Below, in pieces: positions 51,885 through 62,271 of a stretch of 64,000 nt of DNA. Position 1 is the stretch's first letter. Each line of letters starts with the position of its first letter. The notes beneath the pieces were generated by a model. That model had not been told where the DNA came from, did no database searches, and was given only the letters and a program-made list of their open reading frames with translations. Made by a program: the position numbers and the translations under genes. Origin of the DNA: Solirubrobacter sp963837485 (GTDB lineage: Bacteria > Actinomycetota > Thermoleophilia > Solirubrobacterales > Solirubrobacteraceae); contig CAWINP010000026.1 in NCBI GenBank assembly GCA_963837485.1, forward strand, positions 1-64,000. The letters run 5' to 3'.

Positions 51885-53105
51885 TTAACGCAGCACCTGG
51901 GTCGGATACCCCTGGTCGTTGAGCGTCTTCAACACCCGATCCGCGTGATCGCGGCCGCGCGTCTCCACCACCAGCTCGATCGCCGTCTCGCGCACGTGGA
52001 GGTCCAACCCCTCCCGCACGTGGGAGACGTCGACGAGGTTCGCGCCGGTCCCGGCGACCGTGGCGAGCAGGCGGGCGAGCCCGCCGGGGCGGTCGGCGAC
52101 GCGCGTGAGCATCACCAGGCGCCGGCCGGACTGGGTCTCGTGCCGGCGTGCGATCGCGGCGAGCAGGCCCGCGTCGATGTTGCCGCCGGACAGCACCGCG
52201 ACCGTGACGCCGTTCGCGGCCGGCTTGACGCCGCCGCCCAGCAGCGCGGCGACGCCGACCGCCCCGGCGCCCTCGACCACGAGCTTGCAGCGCTCCATCA
52301 GCAGCGCCATCGCCGCCGCGGTCTCGTCCTCGCCGACCACGACCATGGCGTCGAGCAGCCGCGAGAGGATCTCCAGCGGCACGCCGCCCGGGCGCTTGAT
52401 CGCGATGCCGTCGGCGATCGTCAGCGCCGACGCGGCCTCGATCGGCTCGCCGCGCCGCATCGACTCCGGGTACGGCGCGCAGGCCGCCGCCTGCACGCCG
52501 ACGATCTCGACGTCCGGCCGCGCCTCCTTGACCACCAGCGCGATCCCGGCGCACAGCCCCCCGCCGCCGACCGGCACGACGATCTTGGCCAGGTCCGGCA
52601 CGTCCTCAAGCAGCTCGAGCCCGAGCGAGCCCTGTCCGGCGACGATCGCCGGATCGTCGAACGGGTGCACGAACGCGAGCCCGCCCTCGGCCGCGCGCTG
52701 CTTGGCGATCACCACGCACTCCTCGACGCTGCCGCCGCCGATGTGCACGATCGCGCCCTGCGCGCGCGCCGCCTCGACCTTGGCCATCGGCGCGTCCTCG
52801 GGCACGAACACCTCCGACGGGACGCCGCGCGCCGCGGCCGCTGCCGCGACCGCCTGCGCGTGGTTGCCGGCCGACGCCGCGACGACGCCGTTCGCGCAGC
52901 CCTCCTCGCCCAGCACGGCAAGCTTGTTGGCGACGCCGCGGACCTTGAAGGAGCCGGTGCGCTGGAGGTTCTCGGCCTTCAGCACGACCGTCCCACCGGC
53001 GCGCTCGGAGAACGTGCGCGTGGACAGGATCGGCGTGCGGCGCGCGACGGCCTCGACCGCCGCGCGGGCCGCGCGCACGTCGTCAGCTGAGAGCGACGAT
53101 TGCAT
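51885..53105 (-). CDS. ilvA: Threonine ammonia-lyase (catabolic type with ACT domain)
   Basis: A 406-residue fold-type II PLP enzyme that converts threonine to 2-oxobutanoate and ammonia through an enamine. The PLP Lys is Lys54 in TGSFKVRGVANKL. Also present are SAGNHAQAVA, PVGGGGLCAG (phosphate loop) and VLSGGNID. About 80 residues at the C-terminus form one ACT-like domain (RLVMLTRVADRPGGLARLL), as in short catabolic or regulatory forms. It overlaps ridA by 23 bp, matching their linked chemistry. Confidence 0.94.
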   Translation of the reverse strand: MQSSLSADDVRAARAAVEAVARRTPILSTRTFSERAGGTVVLKAENLQRTGSFKVRGVANKLAVLGEEGCANGVVAASAGNHAQAVAAAAAARGVPSEVFVPEDAPMAKVEAARAQGAIVHIGGGSVEECVVIAKQRAAEGGLAFVHPFDDPAIVAGQGSLGLELLEDVPDLAKIVVPVGGGGLCAGIALVVKEARPDVEIVGVQAAACAPYPESMRRGEPIEAASALTIADGIAIKRPGGVPLEILSRLLDAMVVVGEDETAAAMALLMERCKLVVEGAGAVGVAALLGGGVKPAANGVTVAVLSGGNIDAGLLAAIARRHETQSGRRLVMLTRVADRPGGLARLLATVAGTGANLVDVSHVREGLDLHVRETAIELVVETRGRDHADRVLKTLNDQGYPTQVLR

Positions 53106-53472
53106 CCATCTCGATCTCGGCGCCGAGGGGCAATGACGCCACGCCGATCGTGGTGCGCGCCGGAGGATCGGACTCGAAGTAGGTGGCGTAGGCTTCGTTG
53201 ACGTCCTTGAACGTCGAGATGTCGGTCACGTAGATGCCGATGCGGACGGCGTCCTGCAGCTTCCCGCCGGCCGCCGCGGCGACGATCGAGAGGTTGTCCA
53301 GGACGCGGCGCGCCTGGTCGCCGATCGGCCCCTCGACCAGCGCGCCGGTATCCGGATCGAGCGGGGTCTGACCCGACAAGTAGACGACGCCGTTGGACTT
53401 GACGGCGTGCGAATAGGGCCCGGCGGCCTTCGGAGCGCCGACCGCCGTCACGGTTTCGCGATGATGGGACAT
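53083..53472 (-). CDS. ridA: RidA family enamine/imine deaminase
   Basis: A 129-residue trimeric YjgF/RidA-family protein. It hydrolyses reactive enamines and imines such as 2-aminoacrylate and 2-aminocrotonate released by threonine dehydratase, its overlapping partner. Seen are GPYSHAVKSNGVVYLSGQTPLDPDTG, the conserved Arg in DAVRIGIYVTD, and ARTTIGVASLPLGAEIEMDAIVAL with the terminal Glu. Its start is only 17 bp from the divergent DUF255 gene. Confidence 0.93.
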   Translation of the reverse strand: MSHHRETVTAVGAPKAAGPYSHAVKSNGVVYLSGQTPLDPDTGALVEGPIGDQARRVLDNLSIVAAAAGGKLQDAVRIGIYVTDISTFKDVNEAYATYFESDPPARTTIGVASLPLGAEIEMDAIVALS

Positions 53473-53489
53473 GGAAGGAACGTATCCGA

Positions 53490-55439
<1,950 letters not shown>

Positions 55440-55454
55440 CCCGTACACCAGGCG

Positions 55455-57524
55455 ATGAGCCTGTTCACCCTGCCCGCGGGCCGCACCGCCAAGTGGATCG
55501 TCTTCGCCGTCACGTTCGTCGTCTTCTCGGCGTTCGCGAGCCAGGGCGGCAAGTTCGAGGACGCGCAGAAGAACGAGACGTCCTCGTTCCTGCCGGGCAG
55601 CGCCGAGTCGGTCAAGGCGCTGAAGGAGATCGAGCGCTTCTCCGGCGGCGAGGTCGCACCCGCGGTGATCGTCTACGAGCGCGCGAGCGGGCTCACCGGC
55701 GCGGACAAGCGGCGGATCGCGGAGACCGCCGGCAAGCTCGACGCGGGCCGCAAGCCGCTGGTGGGCAAGGCGCAGCCGCCGGTCTTCTCGGCCAACGGCC
55801 GGGCGGCGATCGTGGTGCAGCCGGTCGAGCCGGGCGACGGACAGAGCGACACGTTCCAGGAAGCGGTCCAGTCGATCCGCGACCGCGCCGGCGGCTCATC
55901 GGACGGCCTGTCGGTGAAGGTGACCGGCGCCGCCGGGTACAGCCTCGACGCGATCAAGGTGTTCGCGAACATCAACGGCTCGCTGCTGCTGGTCGCGGCG
56001 CTGATCGTCCTGATCCTCCTGATCGTCATCTACCGCTCGCCGATCTTCTGGGTCATCCCGTTCTTCACCGTGTTGCTGGCGGAGGGCGCGTCGCGCGGGC
56101 TCGGCTACCTGCTCGCAGAGGCGGGAGTGACGATCAACGGCCAGTCCGGCGGCATCTTGCCGGTGCTCGTGTTCGGCGCGGGCACCGACTACGCGCTGCT
56201 GCTCGTCTCGCGCTATCGCGAGGAGCTGCGCCGCCATCAGGACAAGCACGAGGCGATGGCGATCGCGCTGCGCAGCGCGGGCCCGGCGATCCTCGCGTCC
56301 GGGCTTACCGTGATCGCCGCGCTGCTCACGCTCAGCCTCGCCGAGGTCAACGGCACGGCCGGGCTCGGGCCGATCGGCGCGATGGGCGTCGCCGTGGCGA
56401 TGATCTCGATGCTCACGATGCTGCCGGCGGCGCTGACGATCTGCGGGCGCAACTGGTTCTGGCCGCGCATCCCGCACCTCGGCGAGGCGGGGGTGGACGA
56501 GACGCGCGGCTTCTGGCGGCGGATCGGCGACCGCGTGGCGGCGCGCCCGCGCGCGGTCTGGATCACCGGCTCGCTCGTGCTCGCCATCCTGGCCGCGAAC
56601 CTGGTCAACCTCGACACCGGGCTCACGAGCGGGAACTCGTTCCGCGGCGAGGTCGACTCGGTGCAGGGGCAGGCGATCCTGGCACGCAACTTCCCGGCGG
56701 GCGCTTCGGCGCCGACCGACGTCGTCGTGCCCGACCGGACTCGCGCGCAGGCGGTGGCGGACGCGCTGGTCGCGCGCAAGGACCTCGTCAGCCAAGTCGG
56801 CGAGCCGGTCGAAGGAGCGCCGGGCGCGCGCCTGAGCGTCACGCTCGTGGGCGGGCCCTACGACACCCGGACGCTCGCGCAGATCCCCGAGCTGCGCCGG
56901 GTGGCGCGGCGGGCGGGCGGCGAGGGCACGCTTGTCGGCGGCCCGACGGCGCAGGAGTACGACCTGCGCCAGTCGGCGACGCGCGACAACCGCGTGATCA
57001 TCCCGCTCACGCTCGTGGTCGTCTTCATCATCCTGGCCGTGCTGCTCCGCGCGCTGCTCGCGCCGCTCCTGCTGGTGCTGTCGGTGATACTCAGCTTCGC
57101 CGCCGCGCTCGGCTTCGGCGTGTTCGTGTCCGGCGCGATCTTCGGCTTCCCGGGCGTCGATCCGGCGCTGCCGCTGCTGTGCTTCGTGTTCCTCGTGGCG
57201 CTCGGGATCGACTACAACATCTTCCTCATGGCGCGCGTGCGCGAGGAGGCGGCCGAGCACGGCACGCGCGAGGGCACGCTGCGCGGCCTGGCGGTCACCG
57301 GCGCCGTGATCACCGGCGCCGGCATCGTGCTCGCCGGCACGTTCGGCGCGCTCGCCGTGCTCCCGCTCGTCGCGCTGACCGAGATCGGCTTCATCGTCGC
57401 GTTCGGCGTCCTGCTCGACACGTTCGTCGTGCGCTCGGTGATCGTCCCGGCGCTCGTGATGGACATCGGGCGCCGCGTGTGGTGGCCGTCGCGGCTGGCG
57501 CGCGAGCGCCAGCCCGCGCGCTAG
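55455..57524 (+). CDS. MMPL/RND-family transporter
   Basis: A 689-residue inner-membrane protein with the twelve-helix MMPL plan: one helix, a large extracytoplasmic domain (about 30-170), five helices, a second extracytoplasmic domain (about 385-510), and five helices plus tail. Signatures are VFGAGTDYALLLVSRYREELRRHQDKHEAM (first Asp relay) and FVFLVALGIDYNIFLMARVREEAAEHG (second). In actinobacteria MmpL proteins export lipids, glycolipids or drugs by proton motive force. It has no partner genes nearby, so the substrate is open. Confidence 0.93.
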   Translation: MSLFTLPAGRTAKWIVFAVTFVVFSAFASQGGKFEDAQKNETSSFLPGSAESVKALKEIERFSGGEVAPAVIVYERASGLTGADKRRIAETAGKLDAGRKPLVGKAQPPVFSANGRAAIVVQPVEPGDGQSDTFQEAVQSIRDRAGGSSDGLSVKVTGAAGYSLDAIKVFANINGSLLLVAALIVLILLIVIYRSPIFWVIPFFTVLLAEGASRGLGYLLAEAGVTINGQSGGILPVLVFGAGTDYALLLVSRYREELRRHQDKHEAMAIALRSAGPAILASGLTVIAALLTLSLAEVNGTAGLGPIGAMGVAVAMISMLTMLPAALTICGRNWFWPRIPHLGEAGVDETRGFWRRIGDRVAARPRAVWITGSLVLAILAANLVNLDTGLTSGNSFRGEVDSVQGQAILARNFPAGASAPTDVVVPDRTRAQAVADALVARKDLVSQVGEPVEGAPGARLSVTLVGGPYDTRTLAQIPELRRVARRAGGEGTLVGGPTAQEYDLRQSATRDNRVIIPLTLVVVFIILAVLLRALLAPLLLVLSVILSFAAALGFGVFVSGAIFGFPGVDPALPLLCFVFLVALGIDYNIFLMARVREEAAEHGTREGTLRGLAVTGAVITGAGIVLAGTFGALAVLPLVALTEIGFIVAFGVLLDTFVVRSVIVPALVMDIGRRVWWPSRLARERQPAR

Positions 57525-58231
57525 CTGCGTGAGCCGCCGAAGATCCGCAGCAGGCTGATGACGAGGTTGATGAAGTCCAGGTAGAGCGCGAGCGCGCCGA
57601 AGATCGCGAGCTTCTGCGCCGTGTCGCCGTGCGCGAACCCCTTGGCGCCGATCTCCTTGATCTTCTGCATGTCGTACGCCGTCAGGCCGGCGAAGATGAC
57701 CACGCCGAAGATGCCGAGGACAAGGTTGAACGTCGAGCCGCCGACGAAGATGAAGACCACGCTGGCGACGATCAGGCCGATCAGGGCGCCGAACAGGATG
57801 CCGCCCCAGCTCGACAGGTCGCGCTTGGTCGCGTAGCCGTAGAGCGCCATGCCGCCGAACACGCCGGTCGCGCCGCCGAACGCGAACGCGATGTCGGCGC
57901 TCGAGTAGACCTCGAACAGGATCGCGAAGATGACGCCGGTCAGGCCCGCATACACGCAGAACAGCAGCGCGGCCACGTTGGCCGAGATGCGCGGCATCAG
58001 GAACGTGAGCCCGATCACGGCGCCGAACTGGACGATGATCAGGACCCAGTAGGAGCCGGTGTGGTCCTCGAAGTACTGAGCCACGTCGTTCGACGAGGCG
58101 AGGTAGATGGCCACGCCCGTCGTCAGCGCGAGGCCGAGGAGCATCCAGGAGAAGACCTGGCGCAGGAAGGTGCGCTCCGCTGCGGCGGAGACGGCGGTGG
58201 AGGGCGCCTCGTAGGCGAACGGACTGCTCAT
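57521..58231 (-). CDS. Bax inhibitor-1/YccA family membrane protein
   Basis: A 236-residue protein with seven hydrophobic segments (LRQVFSWMLLGLALTTGVAIYL, YWVLIIVQFGAVIGLTFLM, ALLFCVYAGLTGVIFAILFEVY, GGMALYGYATKRDL and so on). The C-terminal LAIFGALALYLDFINLVISLLRIFGGSRS with its conserved Asp is typical of BI-1 calcium-leak proteins. It starts 23 bases after the glnA stop and could share its transcript. It ends 4 bp inside the convergent MMPL gene. Confidence 0.93.
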   Translation of the reverse strand: MSSPFAYEAPSTAVSAAAERTFLRQVFSWMLLGLALTTGVAIYLASSNDVAQYFEDHTGSYWVLIIVQFGAVIGLTFLMPRISANVAALLFCVYAGLTGVIFAILFEVYSSADIAFAFGGATGVFGGMALYGYATKRDLSSWGGILFGALIGLIVASVVFIFVGGSTFNLVLGIFGVVIFAGLTAYDMQKIKEIGAKGFAHGDTAQKLAIFGALALYLDFINLVISLLRIFGGSRS

Positions 58232-58253
58232 ACCGTGATTATTTAGCGGATGA

Positions 58254-59597
58254 CTAAAGGATCGCCAAGTAGCGATCGAGCTCCCAGGGGGTCACCTGGA
58301 CCCTGTAGTCCTCCCACTCCTGGCGCTTGATCTCGACGTAGCGGTTGAAGATGTGCTCACCCAGCGTCCGCAGCACCAGCTCGGATTCCGAGGTGATCTC
58401 GATCGCCTCGCCGAGCGTCTCCGGGAGCTGCTCGATGCCGAGCCGGCGGCGCTCGTCGGGCGACAGGTGGTAGAGGTTCTTCTCCATCGGCTCGGGCAGC
58501 TCGTAGCCGCGCTCGATGCCCTCCAGCCCTGCCTGCAGAAGCGCTGCAAACGTCAGGTATGGGTTGCACGCGGGGTCGGGGCTGCGCAGCTCCATCCGGG
58601 TCGCCTTCTCCTTGCCCGGGTGATACAGCGGGACGCGGACCAGCGCGGAGCGGTTGCGGCGGCTCCAGGCGACGTACACGGGCGCCTCGTAGCCGGGCAC
58701 CAGTCGCTTGTAGGAGTTCACCCACTGGGCGAAGATCGAGCAGATCTCGCGAGCGTGGCGCAGCTGGCCGGCGATGAACGCCTTGCCGACGTCTGAGAGG
58801 AAGTACTTATCGTCGGCGTCGTAGAACGCGTTGCGACCGTCCTTGAACAGCGACTGGTGCGTGTGCATGCCGGAGCCGTTCTGGCCGAACAGCGGCTTGG
58901 GCATGAACGTCGCGTGCCAGCCGTACTTCATCGCGTATTCCTTGACCGTGATGCGGTACGTCATGCAGTCGTCGGCCATCTTGATCGCGTCGGCGTAGCG
59001 CATGTCGATCTCGTGCTGGCTCGGGCCGACCTCGTGGTGGGAGTACTCCACGTCGATGCCGAGCTTCTCCAGCGCGAGGACGGTGTCGCGGCGCACATCG
59101 GAGCCGGCGTCGAGTGTCGTGAGGTCGAAGTAGCCGCCCTCGTCCAGCGGCTCGGTCGAGCGGGCGTCGCGGAAGAGGTAGTACTCGAGCTCGGGGCCGA
59201 CGTAGAAGTCGTCGAAGCCCATGTCGTGGGCGCGCTGGACGGCGCGCCTGAGCACGTGGCGCGGGTCGCCCTCGTAGGGCTGGCGCTCCGGCGTCTGGAC
59301 GTCGGCGAACATGCGCGCGACGCCGGTGTCGTGCTCCTCCGGGCGCCAAGGGAGGACGTTGAACGTCGTCGGGTCCGGGACCGCGATCATGTCGGACTCC
59401 TCGATCGCGTTGAAGCCGGTGATCGAGGAGCCGTCGAAGCCCATGCCGCCCTCGAACGCGTCGTCGAGCTGGTCGGCGGCGATCGAGAACGACTTCAGCT
59501 GGCCCAGGATGTCGGTGAACCAGAGGCGCACGAAGCGGATGCGCCGCTCCTGCGCCAGCGCCTTGACGTCGTCGGCGGTTTCGGGTCGGTCGGCCAT
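58254..59597 (-). CDS. glnA: Type I glutamine synthetase (alpha subtype)
   Basis: A 447-residue GSI that makes glutamine from glutamate, ammonia and ATP. Seen are MGFDGSSITGFN, FYVGPELEYYLF, HHEVGPSQHEIDMRY (metal site), KPLFGQNGSGMHTHQSLF, and PGYEAPVYVAWSRRNRSALVRVP. It lacks the 25-residue insertion and adenylylation region of the beta subtype; the end resembles Bacillus-type enzymes (EKNLYHLSPDERR). Control is therefore more likely by feedback or a regulator than by adenylylation. TAGCCT on its strand nine bases before the ATG is a possible -10 box (59607-59612). Confidence 0.95.
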   Translation of the reverse strand: MADRPETADDVKALAQERRIRFVRLWFTDILGQLKSFSIAADQLDDAFEGGMGFDGSSITGFNAIEESDMIAVPDPTTFNVLPWRPEEHDTGVARMFADVQTPERQPYEGDPRHVLRRAVQRAHDMGFDDFYVGPELEYYLFRDARSTEPLDEGGYFDLTTLDAGSDVRRDTVLALEKLGIDVEYSHHEVGPSQHEIDMRYADAIKMADDCMTYRITVKEYAMKYGWHATFMPKPLFGQNGSGMHTHQSLFKDGRNAFYDADDKYFLSDVGKAFIAGQLRHAREICSIFAQWVNSYKRLVPGYEAPVYVAWSRRNRSALVRVPLYHPGKEKATRMELRSPDPACNPYLTFAALLQAGLEGIERGYELPEPMEKNLYHLSPDERRRLGIEQLPETLGEAIEITSESELVLRTLGEHIFNRYVEIKRQEWEDYRVQVTPWELDRYLAIL

Positions 59598-59652
59598 CGT
59601 GCCCGCAGGCTAATGGACTCGGGGTCCTGGCCGGGTGGACGTTATGTCCGGG

Positions 59653-60003
59653 TCAAGCCAACCATCGGTCCGCCCAGGTCTTGAGCTCCTCCAGCGCGGG
59701 CGCGAGCTGGCGGCCCTTGTCGGTCAGCTCGTAGCAGACCTTCACGGGGGTCTCCGACGAGACGTGGCGGACGACGATACCCCTCGCCTCGAGCTCCTTC
59801 ATGCGCTCGCTGAGCAGACGGTCCGAGAGGTCCGGAACCGCCTGCGCAATCTCCGTGAAGCGCAGGCGGCCGCCTTGGAGGAGGACATAGAGGATCGCGC
59901 CGGTCCAGCGCTTCCCGACGAGCTCGACGGCTTCGTGGAGGCGGGGACAGCACCGGCACTCCTCGGCTTTGGTGGACGGGGGTGTGGTGCTGCCTGCGGA
60001 CAT
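59653..60003 (-). CDS. HxlR-family transcriptional regulator
   Basis: A 116-residue winged-HTH protein with the family order: three closely spaced Cys (C16, C18, C19), then EAVELVGKRWTGAILYVLLQGGRLRFTEIAQAVPDLSDRLLSERMKELEARGIV and YELTDKGRQLAPAL. HxlR proteins sense aldehydes, quinones or thiol-reactive compounds, often through an N-terminal Cys. It lies two bases downstream of the CMD-family gene and probably controls that promoter. Confidence 0.93.
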   Translation of the reverse strand: MSAGSTTPPSTKAEECRCCPRLHEAVELVGKRWTGAILYVLLQGGRLRFTEIAQAVPDLSDRLLSERMKELEARGIVVRHVSSETPVKVCYELTDKGRQLAPALEELKTWADRWLA

Positions 60004-60005
60004 GT

Positions 60006-60572
60006 CTAAGCGGCGCGGAGCATGCGGGTCTCCTCACCCGAGCCGTCGACCGGGATCTCGCCGGCGAGGTTGACCATCGCGGTGAAGGACTCGAGACCCA
60101 AGACCGCGATCGCCTCGAGCAGCTGCTCATCGTCCCAGCCGGCCTCCTTGGCCTCTTCGTGGAGGTGCTGGGGCGCCCTGGCGGGGGACTGGATCAGCGG
60201 CTCGAGGTACTTCAGCAGCGCGTCCTGCTGCGGGTCCGCGGACTCCCAGCGGCGGGCGCGGGCGACCTCGTCGATCCCGAGGCCGGCGCGGCGGGAGGAA
60301 CGCTGATGCAGCTCCAGGCCGGGCTTGGAGCCGTAATGTTCGGCCACGGCGAGGCCGATGCGCTCGACCGTGTCGCGGGTGAGCCGGCCGTGGCGCAGCT
60401 CGCCGCTCGCGCGCACGTACGCGCGTAGCGCGGCCGGTGAGTTGGCCAGCGCGCCTAGGAAGTTGGGCAGCTGTCCTGCGGCTGCGGAGGCGCCCTTGAG
60501 GATCTGCAGCGATCCTTCGGGCGCCGTCAGGTCGTCGTGGATGTGGAAGCGGCTCATCTGAGTCTTGGGCAT
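60006..60572 (-). CDS. Carboxymuconolactone decarboxylase/AhpD-like protein lacking CxxC
   Basis: A product of about 188 residues from the ATG at 60572; an ATG at 60557, MSRFHIHDDL, is also possible. The CMD/AhpD fold is recognisable: GQLPNFLGALANSPAALRAYV, LTRDTVERIGLAVAEHYGSKPGLELHQ and a C-terminal repeat LLEAIAVLGLESFTAMVNLAGEIPVD. The peroxidase-type CxxC expected before the LELHQ His is replaced by GSKPG, so it cannot act as a normal AhpD thiol peroxidase. A role as isomerase, decarboxylase or quinone-binding partner of the HxlR regulator is possible. Confidence 0.75.
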   Translation of the reverse strand: MPKTQMSRFHIHDDLTAPEGSLQILKGASAAAGQLPNFLGALANSPAALRAYVRASGELRHGRLTRDTVERIGLAVAEHYGSKPGLELHQRSSRRAGLGIDEVARARRWESADPQQDALLKYLEPLIQSPARAPQHLHEEAKEAGWDDEQLLEAIAVLGLESFTAMVNLAGEIPVDGSGEETRMLRAA

Positions 60573-60623
60573 GCTGACCGCCGTTGTGATCTGGGGGGAG
60601 CGTCGAGGGAGCTTCCGCCCCCT

Positions 60624-60638
60624 CTTACGAGAGATAAG
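60624..60638. promoter_or_regulatory. Possible HxlR operator
   Basis: A 15-bp interrupted palindrome, CTTAC-GAGAG-ATAAG, lies 52 bases upstream of the CMD-gene start. It is the only AT-containing dyad in this 120-bp gap. HxlR proteins bind such short dyads upstream of the gene they control. The rest of the gap (60573-60693) shows nothing else clear. Confidence 0.35.
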
Positions 60639-60693
60639 TGTATGGCGGCGCAGAAGGCGCCGCAAGCGCTCTCGTCCCAGCTCAGTTGCGGTG

Positions 60694-61227
60694 TCAGCTT
60701 GACGTCAGGATGGCGATCAGGATCAGGAGGATGCCGAGCGCGACCGCGTAGCCGACGATCCGGTCGGGACGCGGGCCGATGCGCTCGACGGCTGTGCGCG
60801 GCGGGCGGCTGCGCGGCACGGGCAGGCGGTCGGGGCGGCCGCCGATGACGACGGTGCGGCGGCCGCTGGGCGCGGGGCGCTCGCGCGGCGCCGGCTCGGC
60901 GAAGGCCGGCTCGGCGTCGGCGTCGGCGTGCGGCGCCTCGTCGGCGAAGACCTCGGCGTCGAGCTCCGGCTCGCGCTCGATCACGATCGTCCGCGACACG
61001 GGCCGCTCGTCCGCGTGCACCGGGTCGTCGCGCACGAAGCGGGCGCGCGGCGCCTCCTCGCGGCGGCGCGGCTCCTCGCCGCGGCGCGAGAAGCGCGGGC
61101 CGGGCATGCGGTCGAAGACGTCCTCGCTCACGCCCCAGTCGGCCACCGTGCGCCGGCGGCGGCCGCGCGGCTCTTCCTGCTCGTGGTCATAGAACGCCCG
61201 AGAGCGGGCCTCGTGCTCAGGTGACAT
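60694..61227 (-). CDS. Single-pass membrane protein under c-di-AMP riboswitch control
   Basis: A 177-residue protein with no recognised domain. Residues 1-150 are hydrophilic and look disordered, alternating Arg/Glu/Pro-rich and acidic stretches (for example FADEAPHADADAEPAFAEP). The end is one transmembrane helix (about 155-174, GYAVALGILLILIAILTSS) with no tail, so it is probably C-tail anchored with the bulk in the cytoplasm. The start ATG lies about 20 bases after the riboswitch core, with GGAAGAGGA in between. c-di-AMP riboswitches normally control wall hydrolases, potassium or osmolyte systems, so a wall or osmotic role is plausible but unproven. Confidence 0.75.
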   Translation of the reverse strand: MSPEHEARSRAFYDHEQEEPRGRRRRTVADWGVSEDVFDRMPGPRFSRRGEEPRRREEAPRARFVRDDPVHADERPVSRTIVIEREPELDAEVFADEAPHADADAEPAFAEPAPRERPAPSGRRTVVIGGRPDRLPVPRSRPPRTAVERIGPRPDRIVGYAVALGILLILIAILTSS

Positions 61228-61246
61228 GTGGAAAACGTCCTCTTCC

Positions 61247-61386
61247 TGGGCTTACGGGGTTAGCTGACGGGCTCGCGCCGAAGAGCGGCGCTACACGGCC
61301 TGACCTGGCCACGACTCGCCCCAACTACGTTGGGTCCCCCGCTTCCCGTCTCCTAACGGGAACTCAGCGGATGCGAGCAAACCTAC
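61247..61386 (-). promoter_or_regulatory. c-di-AMP riboswitch (ydaO-yuaA type)
   Basis: Read on the minus strand, the segment carries the hallmark order of the ydaO class: AGCGGGGGACCCAA (61330-61343), then GTTGGGGCGAGT (61315-61326), a variable GGCCAGG..AGGCC hairpin, a GCGCCG-CTCTT-CGGCGC stem, and CCCGTCAGCTAACCCCGTAAG (about 61252-61272). The last segment is almost the strict consensus. The order and spacing match the two-site c-di-AMP pseudo-symmetric fold. The 3' end is about 20 bases from the ATG at 61227, so it can control ribosome access or transcription of that gene. Confidence 0.88.
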
Positions 61387-61556
61387 CAGCCCTCAGAAAC
61401 TCCTGCGTGTGCTGAGGTTTACCGGAGGGGCCGGACGGACTCGTGAACGCGCACGATGCGTGGAATTTGTTTCGCCGGGTCAACCGCGGCGTGCGCCGGC
61501 GCGGATGCGGGCGGCGTGCGCGGGGCGGCGTGCGCCGGTGCGGATGCCGGCGCCGC
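61387..61556. repeat. Spacer with short direct repeats
   Basis: No gene is supported in this part. Near the cytochrome c stop there are two 23-bp direct repeats (61486-61508 and 61525-61547, one mismatch, unit GCGGCGTGCGCCGG..GATGC) with a partial third GCGGCGTGCGCGG at 61511. The left half (61390-61440) should hold the promoter of the riboswitch transcript on the minus strand, but no clear boxes are seen. Confidence 0.45.
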
Positions 61557-62057
61557 TCAGCTGCCGCTCGCGCCGACGGCCTTCGCGACGTAGGCCGCGA
61601 CGTCTTCGGCGTCCTGTCCCGAGTAGACGCCGGCGGGCATCTGGCCGTTGCCCCGGGACACGCCGTTCTTGATCGTCGTGAGCACGAACTGCTTGTTGGG
61701 AGCCAGCTGGTCGAGATTCGGGCCGACCTGCGCGACGGCGTGGGACGCGGCCAGCGTGTGGCAGGCCGCGCACCGGTCGCCGAACAGCTCGCGCCCGTGC
61801 TTCTCGGCCTTCGTGAGATTGCTCACGTTGGCGGCCGGGATGTCGTCGCCGTTGTCGACCGCGGCGATCACGGCGGCGGGAATGGCGACGCCGAGGATCA
61901 CCAGCGCGAGCCCGAACACCAGGGTCGCAAAGCGCCGGCTGCCCCGCGACTGCGACTGGACCGCGGCGCCGAGGCCGCGCCGCCCGCCGCTGAGCGCGAC
62001 CAGGAACGTGCCGATGCCGAGCAGCAGGAACGCGAGGACGAAGACGAGCGTGCTCAT
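61557..62057 (-). CDS. Membrane-anchored mono-heme cytochrome c
   Basis: A 166-residue protein with two N-terminal hydrophobic helices (residues 3-22 and 44-66) and one class I cytochrome c domain. The heme site is CAACH at residues 96-100, and the distal ligand is probably Met140 in GNGQMPAGVYSGQDAEDVAAYVAK. The domain faces the outside of the membrane and would carry electrons, for example between a quinol oxidase and a terminal oxidase. No respiratory partner lies in the window. Confidence 0.92.
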   Translation of the reverse strand: MSTLVFVLAFLLLGIGTFLVALSGGRRGLGAAVQSQSRGSRRFATLVFGLALVILGVAIPAAVIAAVDNGDDIPAANVSNLTKAEKHGRELFGDRCAACHTLAASHAVAQVGPNLDQLAPNKQFVLTTIKNGVSRGNGQMPAGVYSGQDAEDVAAYVAKAVGASGS

Positions 62058-62148
62058 TCGGGCGGCAATCTACCCATTCGGCCGGCACCAGGCGCCTCCG
62101 ACGGCATCTTGCTGACCCGATCGCGACGCCCGCGCGGTTCCGAACGCC

Positions 62149-62252
62149 CCGCATTCGCGGCGGCGACGCGGTTCCCGGCCGCGGCCCGCCGCAGCGGCGG
62201 CGCGCACCCATCCGCCCGCATTCGCGGCGGCGGCGCGGACCCCGGCCGCGGC
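62149..62252. repeat. 67-bp-period direct repeat before the cytochrome gene
   Basis: Two 37-bp copies (62149-62185 and 62216-62252) share CCCGCATTCGCGGCGGCG and CCCGGCCGCGGC with a few mismatches, at a 67-bp period. They lie between the dnaE2 stop (62272) and the cytochrome start (62057) and form the whole intergenic region. The GC-rich units could fold into terminator-like stems. Confidence 0.5.
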
Positions 62253-62271
62253 GGCGCGCCGCCCGACGCGG

